Shown here: positions 1 to 13,770 of the stretch, piece by piece
How positions within the stretch are numbered: position 1 is the first letter of the stretch
Layout of the letters: the number at the start of each line of letters is the position of its first letter
Assembly (NCBI GenBank): GCA_039654915.1
Contig: CM077594.1
Span: forward strand, 97,974,893 to 98,038,892
Source of the DNA: Aquilaria yunnanensis
Lineage: Eukaryota > Streptophyta > Magnoliopsida > Malvales > Thymelaeaceae
Reading direction: 5' to 3'
Length of the DNA: 64,000 nt
Position numbers and translations under genes: made by a program
The notes under the pieces: generated by a model
Database searches by the model: none
Seen by the model: only the letters and a program-made list of their open reading frames with translations
What the model was told of the DNA's origin: nothing

Positions 1-1035
1 TGTTATAGGTTTTGCACGCAATTTCCATTTCTACCGCCATTATCTTGGTTATTTCTAAGTATGTCTTCATCCCTTCTTAATGATTAGGATATCAATGCTT
101 ATCTGGAAAGACTTCACTCTGACTTTATTAAAAGTGATACCAAATCAGGAACCATATACCAGGGTAGGTAGAGCAATTGTTGAAGCTTTTTCCTGCCGGT
201 GTTGTGCGGGTCCTTCTCAAGCCATTATCAATGCTAACATTCTCATGATTATTGCTATACCTTCACATTTACTTGTTACTATAGTTCAAAATGGGGATTA
301 CTTAGAATCGACCAAGGAAGAAAAGAGGGAAGCCGAGAAAAGGGTGAAATGAAAAAGGCTTAAGGGAGAAAAAGAATAGGAAAAAGCTGAAATTACCCCA
401 GCCTTTTGAGCCTCTTCCCCCCCAGATTGTCATGACCTCGAGCCTTTGTGGGATGTGACTCAGACCAAAGGGACTGTGTGCCTAAGTTTGAGATGTGGGA
501 GAGAGTTCTTGCGTAAATTCTATAATATACCTCTCTCCTACCAATGTCATTTGGCCATGCCGATACTAATTACCAACCGTTCTTAAAACTAAATATGACG
601 ATTAAATGATTTTTAGGGGGAAGAAATATCATTACATCATTACATGCACTTAAATATTGTCGACTATAGGCGAAATAGTCCTAACATGCTATTTTCGTTC
701 AAAACTAAAGGGATAATTCGAGATATATCATAAACAAGTTTCTGACATTTGAACGACTAAATTAGGGATGATTTCCAACCAACTGACCAAATCAAGATAA
801 AATCAAAAGATTGAGAACCACAAGACCATTCTACCCATTCACATATCTGACTTGAGAACATATACTTTGCAAGTATGCAAGTTGATGAAATGGTATATAA
901 CTTACGGGGAGGAACTATTCAAATATTTTTTGGAATTTAAACCTATTGGTGTCAGAGAAATTAGTAAGAATTCTAGTATGCACTTTTGATCCTTGCATGA
1001 TCCTCCGGGGCAATGAAAGGACATGTTTTTTTTTT
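1..1035. other. Intergenic sequence, no supported gene
   Basis: AT-rich spacer downstream of the HCF107-like gene. A 90-codon open frame at 80-352 (plus) has no family resemblance I can recognise and no splice or promoter context. I see no RNA gene or clear repeat here. Confidence 0.5.
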
Positions 1036-4000
1036 CTATCTCCACATCTTTCTTGAAGTAGTAACTCTCTTGGAAGCAAAACTGGCAGAATTTTCCAGCA
1101 TCACATCAAGCTTACTTATGTCTAGTGATAACTTCTCCTTCACGAAATTATCCAGATCAAATACTGAGTTGTTCTCTACCTTGCTGCCATCACTACTAGG
1201 TAAGGATGGGCTCATGCTATTTTCACTGGCCAAGTCTACCTCTTCTGGAGATTGCATTCCTCTTTCTGTAACTTGATCAAACTTCAATAGCTTTTTTATA
1301 CTCTCAATTGTTGGATCAATGACATCTAGAAAACCCATGACCCATGAAGCATCATCAACCACTTCAGTCCGCTGTTTCATGCCCAGAAAGAAAGTTCTTT
1401 CAGAGGTTATAGTTCTCAGAACCCACGACCCCCCAAATATATACTTTTTTTAAATAAGGTATACATTATAATATAAATTGTTAGTATACAGTACAAATAC
1501 AGTGAAAACTTTCGGAAGATTTGCCCCCATCAAATTAAACTAAAAAATTTATGCCACTGAACTATAAAAAGACATTTATTAATTTCATCAATTCTACAAC
1601 ATTATGTGCAGTGACCAATTTTCTTTAGGCTAATTATAGAAACTCCCCTAGGTGTAGGTTAAATTACAGTTTACCACTCCTATTTCAAAAAGTTACAATT
1701 TACTCATTGAATATTAGTTTCTCTTTTGTAGTTTTTTACATCAACTTTTCAAATTCTAATTTAAATGTAAAGTAAATTCAAACTATCTAATCATGAATTG
1801 ATAGCTAGTTAACAATTTAAGTAATCAAATTTTCATCTATATCTAAAATAAAAATTGTGGTTTTCTTATTTTAGGGTGTAAATTTAAGGTTTACAAAGCA
1901 AAGAAGGGGGTAAAAACTGAAATTTTATTTAAACTTCAAGCACGTTATGTAATTAGTCCATTTCCGATTGTCACAAGTGTCAACAACTCAACATTTTTTG
2001 GTCCAACCCATTGTTTACTTTATGCTCAAGTTATGGCAATTCTTTTTTTTTTTTAATCTTTTTTGTACGCTTAAGCCACCACTGACCGAACGCTGACTCT
2101 ACACAACGGTAGCCGTCGGCCGGAGAAGCTAACTCGACCCCCACAAAAGTTTACTACAAGCTCAGCCATTGCAGTACTACCTTCATTGTTTCTACCCCAA
2201 AAAGCTACTGGACCGACATACTTTCCTTAGATTACACTCCATAGGGATATAGTTTGCAATACTAACCTGTTGGAAGTACAGGTTTCGGATTTCCTCGGCA
2301 CGAACAGAATTTCCCTGATCCTCCTCGAATTGTGCCCACGTCATCCAAGTTACATAACTCTGAGAATTTATGCTGAGTGAGGACCTGTATAATCTCCGCG
2401 CAGCTGATAAGTTCCCAGCTCTTTGTTCCAAAACACCCCAAGCCTGGAAACATGCATGAATTGATGACCGGCACTTTAATAACACACATAGAGATGGACA
2501 AAAGAGCAGGTACCTATCAAGCCGTTAGAACTAAGCATGACACTACCTGTAGACATCTAGCAGCACTTTCACTAGTTGAGTCAATTGAAAGTGCTTTCTG
2601 ATACAAGTCTCTTGCCGCCCGTATATTTCCTTCCTTCCACTCCATCCATCCCCAAGCCTGATTAAGAAAATTCATTGGAGCTTTTAATAACATCCATCTT
2701 TTTAACTGTGGTAGAACATAGATTATGTCATGGGAAAAAACTAACAGATTTTTCAGCAGTGGTACAAAAATGAAGTCCCTTACAAACCAAACTGGCTGGT
2801 GCCTGGGGTCCAGTTCAGAGGCTCTCCTGAACAAAACGCGAGAGTGATTTGCAGTTGAGTGTTTATATTCCAAAAGAGCAAGAGACTGGAGAAGAACTGG
2901 ATCTCTTGGATTCAGCAAATGGCCGATCTTCAGAAGTTTCCGTCCCAGGTCGATATTGCCCATGTTAGCTTCAAAAACTCCCCAGACATGCCACGCAAAC
3001 CTGTTCTTGGGGCTTGCTTGGACTGCCTTCTGCAAATTAATTAGAAAAAACACATGTAAATTGACTCAGAAATTTATATCCATTCATTGGTGTAAGTTCG
3101 CGTGATCTTTATGCGATGCAAGAGTTGCTTAAAGAACAATACCTCGAAAAGTATGCGAGCGGCCCCATTATTCTCCTGCTGAACTTCCAACTGCGCCCAT
3201 GCCTGAGTTAGAAGACACCAGCAGACACAAACAAATATGTTCTTAAAGCTCTATCTGAAGTTGGGGATTCTGTTATCATAAATGACAAGCCAATGCAGAC
3301 CAGGATAAGGACGTACAAGCCAACTAGCACAGCTTTTGGGATTGCACTTGGTTGCCTGGCTGAACAAATACCGAGCCTGCTCAAACCTGCTAGCTCTAAC
3401 TTCCAGCCGAGCAAGAGTTTGATAGATGTACTCGTTCCCGCCACAGAACTTGAGTCCTTTGGCAAGCAATTGCCTCGCCTTCTTTATGTTCCCCTGCTCA
3501 ATCTCTAGCACAGCCCATCCATGCCAGCCAGCTATGTGTTTCTTATCAGCAACAGTTGCAGCATCGAACAATTCTCTTGCTCTCCTTATATTCCCCATTC
3601 TCTTCTCCAACACTGCCCAGCACTGGTCCAAGAGACAAGGCCACATGATATTTAAGAGACCAGTAACACACTATTTCTACTCAAGTTTTCAAGTTCCCAC
3701 AAATTCTATTCTATGCTCGATCGTACTATCATTTAACGTAACAAGGATGTTTAAATTGTGGATTGGAACTCGTTTTCAATAAATAAAGCTATCATAAGCA
3801 CAGCAAATAGAAGGGAAACCTGCCAAATGTAAGGATTTTCTCCTTGAGTAGCTTGGCAGCCCTTCTCATACACAGCTCTAGCCTTTGACATTTTCGATTG
3901 TTTGGTCAATATCTTCCCCAGAGTTACATATGGCCGCCCGTCCTCTGGCCAAAAGTATATACACTTGAACCCAAAAACATAAACCACTTCATCAGTATTC

Positions 4001-4611
4001 TCACAATATCGCTATAAAGTTTTCTTATTGCAGAAAGAGAAAATCAAATAAAGTACCTTCTGGAGTATTTTCTCGGCTTCTTGGTACTGAAACTTCCTCC
4101 CCAGACTTCTGGCTTTGTACAATGCTAAATCCAAGTTCACTGTCAGTGGCTTGTCTAGGGTTCCATTAGAATCCGTTTTTTCAGGCTCAAACATCGGCAT
4201 CTTCTTCGCAAATTCCGCCAAACCAGCGTCTATCGCCGACGAAAGCGACGCTTCATCGTCTTCATTCTCGGTGCCACCATCACCCTGGTCCACCTCCGAA
4301 CCATCCATGACCGGCCTGCGAACGATCAGGAATTTCTGGAAAGAATCTTTGGAATCGACGGCATCTCGCTTCGGGTTCACATGCCCTGGTTGGGTTCCTC
4401 CGAAAATCGCCTGCGAATGATCTAGGACCGGGGAGGAATTCTGGGAAGCGCATGGAGGGACAGAGAGAAGGGAGGGAGAGGAGAATTGGTTTTTGAAGGG
4501 GAAAGATTTGAAGAGAAGCTTGTTGACGCTGTTGTTGGGGTTTTGAGAGGAAGAGAAGATAGTGAAGTTGGGTTTGTGGGAGGGAGATGAAGAGGAAGAG
4601 AAGAGTTGCAT
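1036..4611 (-). CDS. HCF107: HCF107-like chloroplast HAT/TPR RNA-processing factor
   Basis: Eight exons on the minus strand, with GT..AG borders and every exon a multiple of three: 4611-4057, 3963-3820, 3622-3317, 3202-3143, 3029-2784, 2657-2547, 2443-2267 and 1371-1036, giving 644 aa. The N-terminus is rich in Ser, Asn and Phe and poor in acidic residues, like a plastid transit peptide. Exons 2-7 encode back-to-back HAT/TPR helices with the recurrent W..W..E...GN...AR pattern (for example WAVLEKRMGNIRRAR and WGVFEANMGNIDLGR). The last exon opens RTEVVDDASWV, a signature I recall for this family. Family knowledge: Arabidopsis HCF107 binds the psbH 5' leader, stabilises psbH RNA and helps psbB-operon processing, and is about 650 aa. 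No frameshift or stop interrupts the model. The intron before the last exon is about 0.9 kb, longer than the others. Confidence 0.9.
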
Positions 4612-7600
4612 TGCAGCCTCTCTTTTCGGTATCGGTTTTGCTTTTCTTGTTTTAACGGATAAAAACTGTATTTTCGTGGAAGGGAATGTTAGGCGGGGAG
4701 AGGGAGGTGGTACGAGATTACGCTTGTACCCTCCGTTTGATGACAGGCTGTGGTTTCAATGAGCGCAGAATGAGGGGTACCCTGGAAGTATAAATAAAAT
4801 GACTACTGGTCTGGTTTGTGCCAAGTAGTCGAGTTCCATCACTCCCGCTTGTGGCTTACGCTCCCTCCTGGCTTCAGCCAGTGAAGATATATCATCACAC
4901 GTGAGCAATTTCTATTGGTTCAGCTTACTGCTGGTAATCTAGGTAAACACGCTGTACCATATTCTTTAAAACACTCACTTTTTACCAATTAATCTATAAT
5001 TTTTTATTTTTTATTTTTAGTATATAAATAAAAAATAATTTCTATATAAATGATAAATAAAGACCTCTAGTTTCTAAATATATTTTTTAAATTTTTTTTC
5101 TAACAACCAATAATATAAATAAATTCAAGTCAAACTATGGCCAAAAGTCAACTATTTCAAATAATGTGGGACAGAGGTAGTATTTTTTTAGGTAAAGCTG
5201 TTTTCACAGTTATGATAATGTTTTACTTAATGCATTAATTTTTATTGGTTATTTATCTAGAACTTAACGTCATAAGAAAGTTAGTACTCTATCTACCTCG
5301 CAATCACTTGAATAAATTGTTTTAAAAAGTAATTTTAAGTTTTTGTTGAATTTTTTTTGTGCTCAACCCAATAAAAATAAATTTATAAAAATATACTTAT
5401 TTTTCAAAAAGCTATTTTAGATTGATTTTTAAATTTCTTAAAATATAAAGCTTTGATTACTATACAGATTAAGTGAATAACCATTAAAAATAAAAACAAC
5501 ATAATAAACAATTCATTATTTAACATGTAACAAACACCACGTACTGCAATTACCTTGCAAACAAAAGTGGATGATATGTAGTGTTTTGAACTATAATAAA
5601 TAAGCTGAGTGAGTTTGAAACTTTTCTTAATTTGTTTTAAGATAGACTCAAGCTAGACAAGCCCAATAGTTAATTATAACTTTTTAAAAATATATATTAT
5701 TAGATTCTTCAACAGTTGCGTGATGCTATTGGACATTTTTTTGTTGCAAATAATATAAATTGTGAAGTAGTTAAGTTTAGAACAAAAGTCTATCATAATA
5801 CAACATGCAGATATAATATTATTTATTTATATACGTATTTGTTATGCATGAATTGGGAGGGATAAGTAATTAAAAAATGTGAAGTCATATATGTAGGCGG
5901 TGATAAAGACGTAGATGAAGTAATACCTGCAATCTTTAGTTGGCTGAGGGGGTAGAATAAGAGATTGACTGTATGGAGTTAACAAAGAAGTTGAGAAAGA
6001 GAATGAGCAACATTGTGGCTGTGTAGATATCAAGAAGTAGTGATTTAGCTTCCTAAATCCTGCTTTGCATTTTTCCTCTAGTTGGGTTTTGATCGAAAAC
6101 AAGGCTCACTATAACAACCAATGACTAGAAAGGTGCGAGATCAACACGTCATCCCACACTGATCGATCGGATGCATTATCCCACTTTTATTGGTTAAAAG
6201 TCATTACATGCAAATTTAGTGAACCCAAATGATGAGAATACACAAAAATCCATTTACAATGCTGAAATGAAGAGGTTAGGTTTAGAGGACGAATTTGAGC
6301 ATTCATAAGGAAAAGCAAGAATGAAAAGTAAACACTATTGGAATTTTTTGTTTTCCTAATGTTGGGTTCAAGAAACTCTCTTTTAGTCCCTATAATTTTT
6401 TACTTTGATAGCTATAGTTTTCAAACTTGTAGTTATGTCGATCCCATCATTGCTCTCATCTTGTTTACCTAGACCTGATTGTTATATGAAAAAGTATAAG
6501 GACCAAAAGGGAAAAAATGAAATTAAGGATTAGAAAAATGGTTTAACTTACTAAGCAAAACGGGGGAGAAAAAAATGACATTAAAAACCTTCTTTCAATA
6601 CCTGTAATTTTACTCTTTCCAAAGTATAATCTTCAAACTCGTAAATCTGCTAATTTTGCACTGTGCTCATATTGTTTAACTGGGCGGTCTGATTGTAATA
6701 TAGAAAAGTATACGGAATATAAGAGAAGAAATGAAATCTTTAAGAACTGGAAAGGGGGTTCCACCATTACTAAGAAAAATGTGGAACAAGATAAAAATTG
6801 CAAAATGTAAAATGACAAAAATGACACTTTATTATCCATCTGCAAAAGTAAAGTGAACAAAAAAGAATAAATGAAATCTTTAGGGACTAGAAAGGGTGTT
6901 TCACCATTACTAAAAAGAATGCAAGAAAAAACAAAACAAACAAAACAAAACAAAACGCAAACTGACAAAATGACACTATTCAATGAATAGTAACTTTGTT
7001 CCACCTTTAGAATATAGTAGTAATTTGTAAGTACTTACCCAATTTTAGGTAGTTAAGCGTGATTACTCATAAAAATAATAATGCCCTTTCAAGGTCAAAG
7101 ATAATTGTATTTTTGAAACTTCAAGGGGTAATCAAAATTATAAACTAAATGAAATTTTGTGTATTTATAACTAAACCTAATAGTATAGTGGTTAAAATCT
7201 TGACAAAGTTTATAAGATTGACTCAATAAAATTATATATAGGTTTTAGACCCCAAATTTTTGTAACTGAGCCTAGAATAAGCAATGACAATATGTTACGA
7301 ACTCAATAAACTTATAACCTTATACCATAACGCAATATATATGGTGCAATATATAGTATGATAACCGTTGTTAGATCGAATTATTTTTAGTGTTATATTT
7401 GTGTTTTAAATTGAAAGTGTCAAACATTTTAATTCTTCTGGATCAAGTTTATATGATTTATATGTCAGTAAAAAATTACTTAAGAAACCAATGATTTGAT
7501 AGACAAATGGTCCGTCATTGTGATACTCTAATTGGGACCATCATAATTGCAGTAAACTCCTTCGAAATTTAAGATACCCTACTATATTTGAACCGCACCG

Positions 7601-7625
7601 ATTAAACTGTTATGATATCCTCCAA
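4612..7625. other. Upstream region of HCF107 and AT-rich intergenic DNA
   Basis: About 3 kb without a supportable gene. The first few hundred bases presumably hold the HCF107 promoter and 5' leader. The rest is AT-rich. Open frames at 5842-6102 and 6633-7004 are compositionally biased and match nothing I know. Confidence 0.5.
6390..6970. repeat. Diverged direct repeats (about 200 bp plus a shorter third copy)
   Basis: Segments near 6390-6600 and 6600-6820 align by eye, sharing 'tcttcaaactcgta', 'ctcatattgttta' and 'aaaagtata' landmarks. A third, shorter copy near 6850-6960 repeats 'gaaatcttta...actagaaagg...caccattacta'. This is old tandem duplication of non-coding DNA. Confidence 0.55.
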
Positions 7626-8735
7626 GGCCAAAATATAGGAGCAATCCTCTAACTCGGCTGACTAGTACAGTTCACCCCTAAACTTTGATTTAGTCTAACT
7701 CAATCCCCAAACTTATAAAAACAGATCAATCAACCCCTTTTGATTATATGTGCACATCCGTAACTTCATTTTTAGAAATAACGTAAGCGTTCTATTTATG
7801 GAAAACAACATGAACACGTGTTGAGGAATGACAGCAGACAAAAAGAAACGAACAACTCAATCAAAAGGCTAACCTACAAGGACTTGATGAAAAGTATAAA
7901 CTGATAAATCCAACAAATGTAGAAGTAAGGTTACAACAATCACATCAAAGAGAATAAAAAAACCATATAAAAGAAACATCTCACAATAGAATAAAACCAG
8001 AAGCTATATCAACCAAAGATAACAAACAAGCAACAACAATTGAATAAAATAGGCCACCGGTGCATTGAGAAAAATGAAATCGTGCAGGATCACCACTACG
8101 TAAAAACTAAACCACAGAACTAGCCAACCTAATCCCACGGGAAATCATATCCATAAATTCAGCTTATAAAATTAAAATACCAAAAAAAAAATATCAATCA
8201 TTAGATGATCAATAAGTTTGCCAAAAAATTAAACAACAAAAAAAAAATCAATTTCAAGGCTAGCGCTTACTTGAAGCTCTTTTCTATGGTATCAGAAATC
8301 ATATAGGACAAAGTAGAATCAAAGCAAACCAGAAACAATTATACAAAATCATACTAAAAGCATATATCAAAAGGGAATCAAGCTCGCAACTTATTGCTCA
8401 ACCGTTTGACGTTGTTTGAGGGAGACAATGTAGTCAATTCTTGAAGATTAAAGTAGAAAGAGTGCTTGATTTACTGGGGCTTTTCGTTTGCCTAAATTCT
8501 TAATTTCCAAATGAAATTGAAACATGACACGTGTGCTCCTTTCAGCTTTGCTCGTGGCTTAAAAGACGCTTGCGAACAACGTTATAAAAAATGAAATCAT
8601 GTGACTTGCACATATTGTTAAAGGGGTTAATTGTTCAGTTCTCATAAGTTTGGGGACTGAGTTAGACCAAGTTGAAGTTTAGAGGATTAACTGTTGTGGT
8701 CAACTGAGTTGGAGGGCTGCCCAAATATTTTGGCC
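7626..8735. mobile_element. Candidate non-autonomous element with long terminal inverted repeats
   Basis: The left end (7626 to about 7770, starting GGCCAAAATAT) is the imperfect inverse complement of the right end (about 8590-8735, ending ATATTTTGGCC). The shared internal words include 'cccctaaactt', 'gtctaactca', 'ccccaaactta' and 'aacccctttt' with their reverse complements. Arms of about 130-150 bp flank about 0.8 kb with no coding capacity. Long inverted arms suggest a MULE-like or foldback element. I did not find a convincing target-site duplication, so the family is open. Confidence 0.6.
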
Positions 8736-9261
8736 GATCAGCAAATTATTTTCCCTAAATAAATAAGAAGACATAATACCATTGATAAGGATGCTAGTCT
8801 CCAGAGTTCAGGCTCCCCACAATTAGGGGTGAAAATAGGTCAAGTTGAACCCGAGCTGAATGGGCTCGAGCTTAGCCCCTTTGATATTCAGTACTACTGA
8901 GGCTTAAGCTCGAATTGCTTAAGCCCAATTTTTTTAGGCACGAACTTGGCCCAATCTTTGGGTAGACTCGAATGACACATATGAATCTTCAGTACCATAA
9001 TTACACATTAGAATAAAGATGGGGGACCAAATCTGCAATTTTCTAGAAAAGAAAAAACTTAGAGAACCTATCCTAAACTTTATAATCCTTTGCTATTCTA
9101 CCCTGGTGTTGTGAATTTCACAATTGAGTCATCGTCTTCCTCACCTTTTTGGGCCACCGAAGTTCAATTGTAGAGCCACCATAGTCCATCATCTAACGGT
9201 TTCTAAGTCGATTTTTGGGCCACCTAAGTTCAAATCCCGAGGGATTCAACCACACATCATG

Positions 9262-11152
9262 TGTGGCAACGTCGGGTTTTCGGGAGTCGCCACCAATCAG
9301 TTTACCTAGGTCGATTGGTCACCTTAAATATTGGTCTGCGAGAGTTCGGGGGTTCGGGAGTACGGTTACGTTAAAACAACTTTGTTAAAACGCCCAAAAA
9401 TTGGCACCTTAGTTGATTTTAATTTTGTTTCGCTTTGCTTTTAAATAAATTTCAGTTAATTTTCAATCTAGAATTTTTAACTGAATTAATCGGATGTGGA
9501 TTTTTGGTAATTAATTTGTATAGAATTTTATACTTCCGAACCATGGACTCTGCCGAGTCATTTGGACACGGAAGATTTTTATTCCGAACCATGGACTCTG
9601 CCGAGTCATTTGGACACGGAATTTGGTGAAAATTTTAATCCATATCGTAAAAATATGGATTTTTATCTTTTTATTTAATTTATTTATTTTGAAAGTTTGA
9701 TATTTTCCAAACCGTAGATCCTGCTGGATCATCCGGATATGGAAATTACTTTAATTAATTGTTAGTTATATAATTATTATTTTTATGGAATTTATTATTA
9801 CTAATTTGTAAGTCTTTTGTTTTTTAGATTTATTAATAATCTAAAAAATTTATTTTTTATTCTTTACATTTTCTTTTCTTTTCTTTCTTTCTTTTCTTTC
9901 TTTTTGATTTTATCTTTCTTTTAGTTTTATTTTTCCTTTCTTTTCTTTCTTTTCTTTTCTTTTCTTTTTCTTTTCTTTCTTTTCTTTATTTCTTTTCTTT
10001 TTTTATCTTTTCTTTTTCTTTTCTTTCTTTTCTTTCTTTCTTTTCTTTTTTTATGTTTTTCTTATCTTTCTTATCTTTTTCTTATCTTTCTTTTAGTTTT
10101 TTTTAGTGAAAGTTATTTATTATTTAAATAATTATTCAATTTATAAAAGAAAAATAAAAATAATTGGCTTTTTAAAAAATTATTTTTATTAGGCTTAAAA
10201 AATAATCTTCTTTTAATTTTCATTTATTTATTTAAGTAAGGGTAAAGGTGAATTAAATAAAAAAAAATTATATAAAGGAAAATTAATAATAATAAAGTGG
10301 GGCTTTTTGGCCATCCACTTTAAAAATAAATAATAATAAAGGTTAGCAAAGTTAATTAAATTAATTAACAACAATAATAAAAATTAGCCAAGTTTAATTA
10401 AATTAATTGATTAACAACAATAATAAAAAGTTAGTCAAGTTAATTAAATTAATTGATTAACAACAATAATAAAAAGTTAGTCAAGTTAATTAAATTAATT
10501 AATTAACAACAATAATAAAAAGTTAGTCAAGTTAATTAAATTAATTAATTAACAACAATAATAAAAAGTTGGTCAAGTTAATTAAATTAATTAATTAACA
10601 ACAATAAAAGTTAGCCAAGTTAATTAAATTAATTAATTAACAACAATAAAAGTTAGCCAAGTTAATTAATTAATTAATTAACAACAATAAAAGTTAGCCA
10701 AGTTAATTAATTAATTAACAAAAATAATAAAAAGTTAGACAAGTTAATTAAATTAATTAACAACAATAATAAAAAGTTAGCCAAGTTAATTAAATTAATT
10801 AATTAACAACAATAATAAAAAGTTAATTAATTGTTAACAACAATTATAAAAGTTAGTAATAATGCAAAAATTAAAAGGTTAGTAACAATAATAGTATTAA
10901 AAGTTAGTTGTTAGTAAGTTAATAACAACAATAAAAAAAGGGGTTAGTAATAAACAAATAATAAACAAACAAGTAAAAATTAAAAGGGTTAGTAATTAAT
11001 TCTGCAAGAACAAAATAAAAGGTTAGTGACCAAAGTGAAAGAAAATTGAAAAGATGAAGGATTAAATGAGAGTTGTACCCTTAAAAACTGAATTTGAAAT
11101 TCTGGAAACGTGAAGAACAGAACGCACGCGCGCGGGGGGAGAGAAAAAAAAG

Positions 11153-11184
<32 letters not shown>

Positions 11185-11833
11185 TCAGAGAAGGTTTAGG
11201 TTTTCTGGAGAGGAAGAGAAGAGGGCCAGGGACCTAGGCTATAATTTTTTCTTTTTTCAAAACGGAGCTCTAAGCTTCATTTCTATTTTTTTTCTGTGTT
11301 CAGCACAAAATTTGGGGGGCTATTTATAGAGGAAGTTTAGCTGAACTGTTGATGGATAAATTAATAAAAAATTTCAAACTTATCTCTTAAATTGGTAAAA
11401 TGACAATTTTAGTCCTTTACGTCTCTCAGCCTCAGGATAAGTTCCTGAAGCTTCTGATTTTGACAATTTTGTCGTTTTCTGTCAATTTGAGCCAAAAACG
11501 TCGGCAGGCTCAAAATTTTATGTGACAAACTACCAAATGCTCCTGGAACTTTTAGAATTTGTCAATTTTTTCCGAAACTTCTCAATTTTGTCATTTTTAC
11601 CTCAAACTTTTAATTTTTTGTCATTTTTTCATGAAATTTTATTTTATTTCAAACATACACATATTCACACATATATCATTTTAAATCAAATTTTCACAAA
11701 ACAAAAATATATTTTAAACTAATTAAATTTTTTTTAATAATAATAGTAATATATATATTTTTTTTAAATTAATTTTTTTTAATAAAATTTTTTTCAAAAT
11801 TTTAAAACACCCGGACGAAATTGGGTGTCAACA
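9262..11833 (-). repeat. 3' LTR of the Tat/Ogre-type element
   Basis: A 2572-bp LTR, left in window coordinates. It contains a polypyrimidine (CTTTT)-type tract at about 9850-10100, a tandem array of roughly 45-50 bp 'gttaattaaattaattaac' units at about 10320-10850, and an A-tract at about 11140-11180. On the minus strand a TATA box, CTATAAATAG, lies at 11329-11320. By eye it differs from the other LTR by one substitution (9646 C versus 23959 T) and one base of length, probably in the A-tract. Confidence 0.95.
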
Positions 11834-11846
11834 GCTGCCCCCCTTT
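11834..11846 (-). other. Polypurine tract next to the 3' LTR
   Basis: The minus strand reads AAAGGGGGGCAGC directly before the 3' LTR start TGTTGACACCC. This is the expected place for the plus-strand priming site of an LTR element and confirms that it is transcribed on the minus strand. Confidence 0.85.
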
Positions 11847-11939
11847 GCATGCTTCATGGGACATGATGTATGCAAAGTCGTTACCAAATTTCGTCCGGCT
11901 TAGGTAGGCATTGAGAATGTTCTCGCCGCCCAAACAGTA

Positions 11940-13770
11940 AGGTTTAAGGAAAGGTCCTTAAAACCTCTAACGATAGGAAAGCTCCTATTGTTGTAAGATG
12001 GACTGATTGATTGATTATTTGTTTGAGGTTAAGGAAAGGTCCTTAGAACCTCTAACGATAGGAAAGCTCCTATCGTTGTAAGATGGACTGATTGATTGAT
12101 TATTTGTTTTCGAGGCAAAGGTTCCATCCTTAAAACCTCGGATTGATTGATTGATCTCGAGGCAAAGGTTCCATCCTTAAAACCTCGAATTGATTGATTG
12201 ATGTCGAGGCAAAGGTTCCATCCTTAAAACCTCGGATTGATAATTGATCTCGAGGCAAAGGTTCTATCCTTAAAACCTCGGATTGATTGATTGATCTCGA
12301 GGCAAAGGTTCTATCCTTAAAACCTCGGATTGATTGATTGATCTCGAGGCAAAGGTTCCATCCTTAAAACCTCGAATTGATTGATTGATGTCGAGGCAAA
12401 GGTTCCATCCTTAAAACCTCGGATTGATAATTGATCTCGAGGCAAAGGTTCCATCCTTAAAACCCCGGATTGATTGATTGATCTCGAGGCAAAGGTTCTA
12501 TCCTTAAAACCTCGGATTGATTGATTGATCTCGAGGCAAAGGTTCCATCCTTAAAACCCCGGATTGATTGATTGATCTCGAGGCAAAGGTTCTATCCTTA
12601 AAACCTCGGATTGATTGATTGATCTCGAGGCAAAGGTTCCATCCTTAAAACCCCGGATTGATTGATTGATCTCGAGGCAAAGGTTCTATCCTTAAAACCT
12701 CGGATTGATTGATTGATCTCGAGGCAAAGGTTCCATCCTTAAAACCCCGGATTGATTGATTGATCTCGAGGCAAAGGTTCCATCCTTAAAACCCCGGATT
12801 GATTGATTGATGTCGAGGCAAAGGTTCCATCCTTAAAACCTCGAATTGATTGATTGATGTCGAGGCAAAGGTTCCATCCTTAAAACCTCGGATTGATAAT
12901 TGATCTCGAGGCAAAGGTTCCATCCTTAAAACCACGGATTGATTGATTGATCTCGAGGCAAAGGTTCTATCCTTAAAACCTCGGATTGATTGATTGATCT
13001 CGAGGCAAAGGTTCCATCCTTAAAACCCCGGATTGATTGATTGATGTCGAGGCAAAGGTTCCATCCTTAAAACCCCGATGATGAAAATTGATTGTTTTCG
13101 AGGCAAAGGTTCCATCCTTAAAACCCCGATGATGAAAATTGATTGTTTTCGAGGCAAAGGTTCCATCCTTAAAACCCCGATGATGAAAATTGATTGTTTT
13201 CGAGGCAAAGGTTCCATCCTTAAAACCCCGAATTGATGAAAATTGATTGTTTTCGAGGCAAAGGTTCCATCCTTAAAACCCCGATGATGAAAATTGATTC
13301 TTTTCAAGGCAAAGGTTCCATCCTTAAAACCCTGATGATGAAAATTGATTATTTTCGAGGCAAAGGTTCCATCCTTACAACCCCGATGAAAATTGATTGT
13401 TTTCGAGGCAAAGGTTCCATCCTTAAAACCCCGATGATGAAAATTGATTGTTTTCGAGGCAAAGGTTCCATTCTTAAAACCCCGATGATGAAAATTGATT
13501 ATTTTCGAGGCAAAGGTTCCATCCTTAAAACCCCGATGATGAAAATTGATTGTTTTCGAGGCAAAGGTTCCATCCTTAAAACCCCGATGATGAAAATTGA
13601 TTGTTTTCGAGGCAAAGGTTCCATCCTTAAAACCCCGATGATGAAAATTGATTGTTTTCGAGGCAAAGGTTCCATCCTTAAAACTCCGATGATGAAAATT
13701 GATTATTTTTTAGGCAAAGGTTCCATCCTTAAAACCCCGATGATGAAAATTGATTTTGAGGCTAAGGAGC
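11940..13770 (-). repeat. Hairpin-rich tandem array in the element's 3' untranslated region
   Basis: First come two units of about 85 bp (about 11940-12108) that hold the inverted repeat AACGATAGG..CCTATCGTT in the second unit. Then follow roughly 36 units of about 45-48 bp built on 'cgaggcaaaggttccatcct' + 'taaaacctcg'. Each short unit can fold: CGAGG pairs with CCTCG outside, and AAGG with CCTT inside. Up to about 13060 the linker is 'gattgattgat'. Beyond that it becomes 'atgatgaaaattgattgtttt' and the pairing arm mutates to CCCCG. Tandem arrays in this position, between the coding region and the 3' LTR, are known for Tat/Ogre elements. Long open frames here (13020-13307 minus, 13233-13802 plus) are artefacts of a repeat whose length is divisible by three. 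Confidence 0.95.

Noticed and set aside
9435..9732. Open frames within both LTRs (also 23748-24045 and 11522-11722)
   Set aside because: Identical in both LTRs only because the LTRs are identical. AT-rich, no family, and in regulatory DNA.
12109..13770. CRISPR-like look of regular repeats with similar spacing
   Set aside because: Units are head-to-tail with no unique spacers; this is a plant transposon tandem array.
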